A DNA stretch of 18,644 nt from Deltaproteobacteria bacterium (GTDB lineage Bacteria; Desulfobacterota; DSM-4660; Desulfatiglandales; HGW-15), in assembly GCA_019308985.1 (NCBI GenBank), contig JAFDHB010000057.1:1-18644 (forward strand). The letters are read 5' to 3'. Both the position numbers and the translations under genes were made by a program. A model generated the notes under the pieces. It was not told the DNA's origin and did not search any database. It saw only the letters and a program-made list of their open reading frames with translations. Positions 14,603 through 18,644 of this stretch are shown here, piece after piece (the stretch's first letter is position 1; each line of letters starts with the position of its first letter).

Positions 14603-16366
14603 CTAGAAGAGTCCTTGCACCTTCCCCGTCTTCACATCCACATCCACGCGCCTGAAAGCAGGATTGGAACTGGTTCCCGGCATGAGACTGATTGTGCCGG
14701 CGCAGGGACAGAGAAACTTGGCACCGGAGTATATCAACACGTCTCGTATGGGCAGGGTCCATCCCTTGGGCACGCCCTTCAGCGCGGGATCGTGGGTCAA
14801 GCTGAGATGGGTCTTGACCATCATGGTAGCGTAGTCATCATACTTGGAATCACTCTCAAGCATCTTGGCCTTGGCCTCTGCTTCAGCCGTCCACGTCACA
14901 CCGTCAGCACCGTATACTACCTTTGCTATGGTCTCAACCCTCTCACGCAGCTTCATCTCCAGAGGGTAGAGGAATTCAAACTTACTCTCCTCTTCGCAGG
15001 CCTCTTTCACCGCTTCTGCGAATTCTATGGCCCCTTCTCCCCCGTTGGCCCAGTGGGTCGACACGGCACAGCGGGCACCAGCCTCTTCAGCCGCTTTCCT
15101 CACAATGGCGATCTCATCCTTGGTATCCGTATGGAATGCATTGATGCAGACCACCGGATTGATCCCCGCCCTGCGGATGGTATTGATATGGTGTACCATG
15201 TTGGGAACGCCCTTTTCCACGAGTTCCAAGTTTTCCTTGGTGTAAGACTCGTCCAAGGGCAGGCCGGCAACGACCTTTGGGCCGCCGCCGTGCATCTTGA
15301 GTGCCCTTATGGTCGTGGTGAGGACCGAGACATGGGGCTTGAGACCGCTGTAACGGCACTTCACGTTCCAGAATTTCTCAAAACCGATGTCCGCCCCGAA
15401 ACCACTCTCTGTGACGTGATAATCAAAGAGCTTGAGGCCGATACGGTCTGCTATGATAGAGGATTGGCCGACTGCTATGTTGGCAAAGGGTCCGGCATGG
15501 ACCATGCAAGGCTGATATTCCACGGTGCACATCAGGGTGGGGTTGATCGTATTGCGCATCCATGCCGTCATGGCCCCGTCACACTCCAGGTCCTTGGTAA
15601 GCACGGGTTTGCCGCTCTTGTCGAATGCCAGGGTGATCTCTCCCAGGCGTTTTCTGAGGTCCGCAAGATCCATGACGATGGAAAGAATCGCCATCAATTC
15701 TGAAGATACTGCGATTCCGAACCGGGATTGCATGGTGAATCCGTCGTATCTCCCTCCCAGACCTATGACGATATTTCGCAAGGCCTGGGCACAGAAATCT
15801 ATTACCCAGCCCATTTCCACACGGGTGGGGTCTATTTCAAGCCTTCTCATGCCCGTGAGCCTCTTGAGCTGCTCGTCATTGTAATTTCTTTCATGTTGCA
15901 TCCTTGCAGTCAGGGCCACCATGGCGAGGTTGTGGGCGTTCATGATATCATTGATATCTCCTGTCAGCCCCATGGAGAACTCCGTCATGGGGATCAGGAG
16001 CGCGTTTCCGCCACCTGCGGCAGTACCCTTAATGTTCATGGTGGGTCCCCCCGAGGGCTGCCTCAAAGCGCCGCCCACGTTGAGTCCGAGCTTCCCCAGC
16101 CCTTCCATAAGGCCGACGGAGGTGGTGCTCTTGCCTTCACCCAGGGGCGTGGGGGTTATTGCTGTGACCTCGATATACTTGCCATCAGGCCTGCCTTTAA
16201 GACGCTCCATGATCTTCATGAAGTCCAGCTTTGCAAGCCTGCCGTAGGGAATGAGTTCATCCTTTTCCAGCCCCAGTTTCTCGCGCCACTCATCGCTGCC
16301 GGGCATGTTCTGCTCCGCAGCCTCTGAGATCTGCCAATCTTTCATCTTTGTCGCATCGTAAGCCAT
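14603..16366 (-). CDS. fhs: Formate-tetrahydrofolate ligase
   Basis: This 587-residue cytosolic enzyme joins formate to tetrahydrofolate with ATP, giving 10-formyl-THF. It is the entry to the methyl branch of the Wood-Ljungdahl pathway in anaerobes, or the exit when run in reverse, and it also feeds purine synthesis. The nucleotide loop TPLGEGKST (73-81) and the following [19 protein letters not shown] region (102-120) and [14 protein letters not shown] (134-147) are diagnostic. It is somewhat longer than common bacterial Fhs (about 555-560), and several loop residues differ from the usual REPSLGPVFGIKGGAAGGG, so it looks like a divergent subfamily. ATG 16366 has AGAAGGAGGGA upstream. It is convergent with the activator gene and divergent from proC; no other C1 gene is nearby. 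Confidence 0.92.
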   Translation of the reverse strand: MAYDATKMKDWQISEAAEQNMPGSDEWREKLGLEKDELIPYGRLAKLDFMKIMERLKGRPDGKYIEVTAITPTPLGEGKSTTSVGLMEGLGKLGLNVGGALRQPSGGPTMNIKGTAAGGGNALLIPMTEFSMGLTGDINDIMNAHNLAMVALTARMQHERNYNDEQLKRLTGMRRLEIDPTRVEMGWVIDFCAQALRNIVIGLGGRYDGFTMQSRFGIAVSSELMAILSIVMDLADLRKRLGEITLAFDKSGKPVLTKDLECDGAMTAWMRNTINPTLMCTVEYQPCMVHAGPFANIAVGQSSIIADRIGLKLFDYHVTESGFGADIGFEKFWNVKCRYSGLKPHVSVLTTTIRALKMHGGGPKVVAGLPLDESYTKENLELVEKGVPNMVHHINTIRRAGINPVVCINAFHTDTKDEIAIVRKAAEEAGARCAVSTHWANGGEGAIEFAEAVKEACEEESKFEFLYPLEMKLRERVETIAKVVYGADGVTWTAEAEAKAKMLESDSKYDDYATMMVKTHLSLTHDPALKGVPKGWTLPIRDVLIYSGAKFLCPCAGTISLMPGTSSNPAFRRVDVDVKTGKVQGLF

Positions 16367-16725
16367 GATTAAAAGTCCCTCCTTCTAAATAGTGTTTGAT
16401 GAGTCCTTGCAATTCTATCTCTGTCAAAAAAACTAATGAAAAGGATTTGTTAGCAGTGATAGAGATTGGCACAACTCCCTATCAAAAAAAATGGGGGCCG
16501 TCAAGCCTTTAAGGCCCAACAGACGAATATTCGGCCATTTTTGTTGCTTTTAAAAAGAAGGGCATCAGACATTAGGAAAATATACCGCAAAGTGCCGGAA
16601 AACCAGAAAGATGGTAGGATTTTCTTGACGTCCCCTGCTGGAATGAAATATTTTCAGGCCGAGACGGACTCTCTCTGTACTCTTTAAGTCAGGCATCGCT
16701 ATCAAGCAGAAAGCAGGAGGGAAAC
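16367..16725. other. Divergent intergenic region between fhs and proC
   Basis: These 359 bases hold no supported gene; an open frame of 73 codons at 16466 has no ribosome-binding site and an unlikely translation. On the fhs side, the - strand has TTGACA at 16427-16422 but only a weak -10 after 17 bases. A dyad GATAGAG...CTCCCTATC lies at about 16456-16481. The AT-rich middle (poly-A tracts near 16424 and 16483) separates the two promoter areas. The proC promoter candidate is listed separately. Confidence 0.5.
16625..16654 (+). promoter_or_regulatory. Candidate sigma70-type promoter for proC
   Basis: TTGACG at 16625-16630 (5 of 6) and TATTTT at 16649-16654 (4 of 6) are 18 bases apart. The -10 element lies 71 bases before the proC ATG. 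It is the best hexamer pair in the intergenic region on this strand. Confidence 0.4.
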
Positions 16726-17544
16726 ATGGGCTTGAGAAAGGGAAGCATTGGCTTCATCGGGGCAGGTAATATGGCCACTGCATTGATTAAGGGCATAGTG
16801 GAGAGTGGGATTTACGATCCGGGGGACGTTGCCGCTTCAGATGTCAAGCCTGAACAGCTTCGAAAGATTTCCTCCGGTCTTGGAATCAGGGTATATACTG
16901 ACAACAATGAGTTGGTCAGGGAGACCAATATAGTTGTCCTGGCCGTAAAACCTCAATCCATGGACGAGGTCCTTGAAGAGATAAGGGAAAGCGTCAGGGA
17001 GGACCAACTCCTGATATCGATAGCCGCCGGGATACCATTGAAGATGATCCACGATGTTCTGGCCAGAGATGTGCCCCTTATTCGAGCCATGCCCAATACG
17101 CCCGCCCTCATATTGAGCGGCATGATTGCTCTGGCATCAGGACCTGGTGTGAGTCCGGAACATATGGATACGGCAAAAAGGATTTTCGGCGCCGTGGGAA
17201 AGACGGTAGTGATCGAGGAAGACATGATGGATGCGGTCACTGCCCTTTCGGGAAGCGGGCCAGGGTTCATCTTTAGGATCATGGAATGTTTCGTGGAGGC
17301 GGGGGAGTCCGTGGGCTTTGACAGGGAGACCTCTACCCTCTTGGTACTCGAGACATTTCTGGGGGCTGCAAGGCTTGCGAGCGAGTCGGATAAGTCCTTG
17401 TCAGAACTGAGGAAAATGGTGACGTCCCCGGGGGGAACCACGGAGGCCGGGCTAGCGGTTCTGGAGAGAAAAGGTTTGGCAGATGTGATAGGTTCGGCTG
17501 TGAGGGCGGCAAGGGATAAGGGAATCGAACTGGGGAAAAGGTAA
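16726..17544 (+). CDS. proC: Pyrroline-5-carboxylate reductase
   Basis: This 272-residue cytosolic enzyme reduces 1-pyrroline-5-carboxylate to proline with NAD(P)H, the last step of proline synthesis. The Rossmann motif GFIGAGNMATALIKG is at residues 9-23. Further family marks are VLAVKPQ, RAMPNTPALILSGM, the catalytic-region ALSGSGPGFIFRIMECFVEAG and the C-terminal TSPGGTTEAGLAVLE. The length matches the family. ATG 16726 has GCAGGAGGG seven bases upstream. It appears monocistronic: the next gene is convergent, and repeat copy C lies between them. Confidence 0.95.
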   Translation: MGLRKGSIGFIGAGNMATALIKGIVESGIYDPGDVAASDVKPEQLRKISSGLGIRVYTDNNELVRETNIVVLAVKPQSMDEVLEEIRESVREDQLLISIAAGIPLKMIHDVLARDVPLIRAMPNTPALILSGMIALASGPGVSPEHMDTAKRIFGAVGKTVVIEEDMMDAVTALSGSGPGFIFRIMECFVEAGESVGFDRETSTLLVLETFLGAARLASESDKSLSELRKMVTSPGGTTEAGLAVLERKGLADVIGSAVRAARDKGIELGKR

Positions 17545-17631
17545 GGCTTCTGAAAGACCCATATCTTATCCTCCCCGGTTCTCGATGGGCCAAAAGCCAA
17601 ATGTGGTCAAGCCGCAAAATCCTCAAAGCAC

Positions 17632-17758
17632 TGATGCTTTCGGAAAAGCTCCAGAAGCAAGGCGCGCAAATCTTTAGGAATGAGGCGTACGGAGGAGTAC
17701 GCCGCAGTGACTAAAGATGCAGCGCAACGCAGCAGATGGGGTTTTTACGGAGGCATCA
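17632..17758. repeat. Dispersed nested inverted-repeat element, copy C
   Basis: TGATGC at 17632-17637 pairs with GCATCA at 17753-17758, extended imperfectly by CTTTCGGAAAA against TTTTTACGGAG. The core GCAAGGCGCGCAAATCT is shared with copies A and B. Two nested dyads lie inside: TCTTTAG (17671-17677) with CTAAAGA (17711-17717), and GGCGTAC (17684-17690) with GTACGCC (17697-17703). The segment GCGCAACGCAG after the inner dyad also occurs in copy A. The right arm overlaps the stop codon of the GTPase gene, so it occupies most of the gap between convergent genes. Confidence 0.82.
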
Positions 17759-18643
17759 AATGTGCATTTCGACCACATCACCATCCTGGAGCACATAGTC
17801 CTTCTGGACCATCTGGCCGTCGTAGACCTTTTTACCCCAGATCTTCGCATACTTGAGTTTTTCCATGAAATCTTTATGCACCTTTCCGGCCAATACCTCC
17901 AATGTGCTGTCTCTCGGAAGAACGAAGGGCGAGTCAAGATCCGGATCCTTACCAGGCGCCTTCGTGTATACCCGTATGATACCTGCGGCCTCGTAAATTT
18001 TTTCCAGGAAAACATCCAAGTTGAACTTCGTTTTGGCCGATATCCCGAGGCAGGGAAGGTCTGTTTCCGCCAATTCAAGAAAGACCTCGAAGTCTTCCCT
18101 GTCTTCCGCCCGGTCCATCTTGTTGACCAGTACGAAAAATTTCTTGATAAAGGGGGGCTTTTTGAGCCCCTCAGGAATGGGATGCCCTTCGGGAAATATT
18201 CGCAGGCCTTCGAGGATCTTGAGTGTATCTTCAAGTTGCTCTATGGGGTCTGCATGAAGATCAAGCATGATGGCCAATACGTCGCCCCTCCTTATCAAAT
18301 CCGTCAACCATGGTTCATTGTGCTCCTTGTTCAAGGGGGGAGTATCCACCAACTGAAACTGGATGTTCTCGTACTGAACCATTCCAGGGAGAGGCTTCCA
18401 GGTAGAATGGGGAAAATCGGCGACCTCCGGGGAAGCATTTGTCAAGGCAGCTACCAGTGACGATTTGCCTGTGTTGGGAGGGCCTACCAGGATGACTTGA
18501 GCGGCGCCTTCCCTCTCTATGGAATATACTGCATCCCTCTTTGCGGGCCCCTTTTTATGCTGTGCCTGGGCCTTTACCTTTGATATCCTGCGACGAAGAT
18601 CCGCCCTCAGCTTGTCAGTGCCCTTGTGTTTGGGCATGATCAT
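17756..18643 (-). CDS. Obg/DRG-type GTPase with TGS domain (5' end outside window)
   Basis: The visible 295 residues carry a GTPase domain and a C-terminal TGS domain. G1 is GPPNTGKS (54-61), the G3 position reads DTPP (100-103), G4 is NKMD (174-177) and G5 is ISAK (201-204). From about 224 to the end, VYTKAPGKDPD through LQDGDVVEMHI is a TGS-like module with likely RNA or ribosome contact. Such proteins are linked to ribosome function, but the exact role of this bacterial branch is unclear. The frame runs to the window edge. In relatives I recall, the PKHKGTDKL segment comes some 35 residues after the start, so the real start is probably outside; ATG 18643 or 18637 cannot be excluded. The stop overlaps repeat copy C. 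Confidence 0.82.
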   Translation of the reverse strand: MIMPKHKGTDKLRADLRRRISKVKAQAQHKKGPAKRDAVYSIEREGAAQVILVGPPNTGKSSLVAALTNASPEVADFPHSTWKPLPGMVQYENIQFQLVDTPPLNKEHNEPWLTDLIRRGDVLAIMLDLHADPIEQLEDTLKILEGLRIFPEGHPIPEGLKKPPFIKKFFVLVNKMDRAEDREDFEVFLELAETDLPCLGISAKTKFNLDVFLEKIYEAAGIIRVYTKAPGKDPDLDSPFVLPRDSTLEVLAGKVHKDFMEKLKYAKIWGKKVYDGQMVQKDYVLQDGDVVEMHI

Positions 18644-18644
18644 G

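Noticed and set aside
14615..15703. Open frame of 362 codons on the + strand
   Set aside because: It lies wholly antisense inside fhs, whose motifs are unmistakable. The translation has no recognisable domain and no ribosome-binding site; it is a codon-bias shadow.
16466..16687. 73-codon frame in the fhs-proC gap
   Set aside because: No ribosome-binding site, an unlikely translation, and it overlaps the proC promoter candidate.
6465..17758. Repeat copies considered as CRISPR repeats or insertion sequences
   Set aside because: They are thousands of bases apart without spacers, encode no transposase, and show no target-site duplications that I could identify.

Overview
The window is chromosomal-type DNA from what looks like an anaerobic bacterium, most likely a Desulfobacterota (deltaproteobacterial) sulfate reducer or syntroph. 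This is inferred from gene content: an ATP-dependent 2-hydroxyacyl-CoA dehydratase / aryl-CoA reductase-like enzyme with its own activators, a long-form formate-tetrahydrofolate ligase, a fused FAD/Fe-S oxidoreductase with CCG domains, and dispersed hairpin repeats of a kind I associate with that group. No rRNA, tRNA, CRISPR array, transposase, integrase or phage gene was recognised.

Layout. From 317 to 14349 all genes are on the + strand. (1) 317-4564 is a tight run: a Trm112-type zinc-ribbon protein, malonyl-CoA decarboxylase, and an 865-residue fusion of a GlcD-type FAD dehydrogenase with a GlcF-type Fe-S/CCG module. (2) 4773-7838 holds an AMP-forming acyl-CoA ligase and a divergent thiolase, separated by a structured repeat and closed by a clear terminator at 7883-7919. 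(3) 7967-9905 is a PiT phosphate permease with its DUF47/PhoU-like partner. (4) 9950-14349 is a four-gene set: activator ATPase, small Fe-S subunit, large Fe-S subunit, second activator ATPase. (5) fhs (- strand) and proC (+ strand) are divergent across a 359-base intergenic region. (6) An Obg/DRG-type GTPase with a C-terminal TGS domain lies on the - strand, and its 5' end runs off the right edge.

How the genes fit together. The first half reads as acyl-CoA catabolism: activation of a carboxylic acid, thiolytic cleavage, removal of malonyl-CoA and oxidation of a 2-hydroxy acid. No substrate can be fixed from sequence. The 9950-14349 set would form a two-subunit [4Fe-4S] enzyme receiving low-potential electrons from ATP-driven activators. 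Subunit sizes, the presence of two small activators, and the cysteine pattern resemble class I (Bzd/Bcr-like) aryl-CoA reductases as much as 2-hydroxyacyl-CoA dehydratases. The first activator departs from the consensus in a nucleotide-binding motif.

The most unusual non-coding signal is a family of three long, nested inverted repeats (6465-6621, 14502-14599, 17632-17758). They share a core around GGCGCGCAAATCT, and their inner arms differ in sequence yet stay complementary in two copies. Two of them sit at the 3' ends of convergent genes. Several gene starts were moved downstream of the longest open frame because a strong ribosome-binding site precedes an internal ATG.
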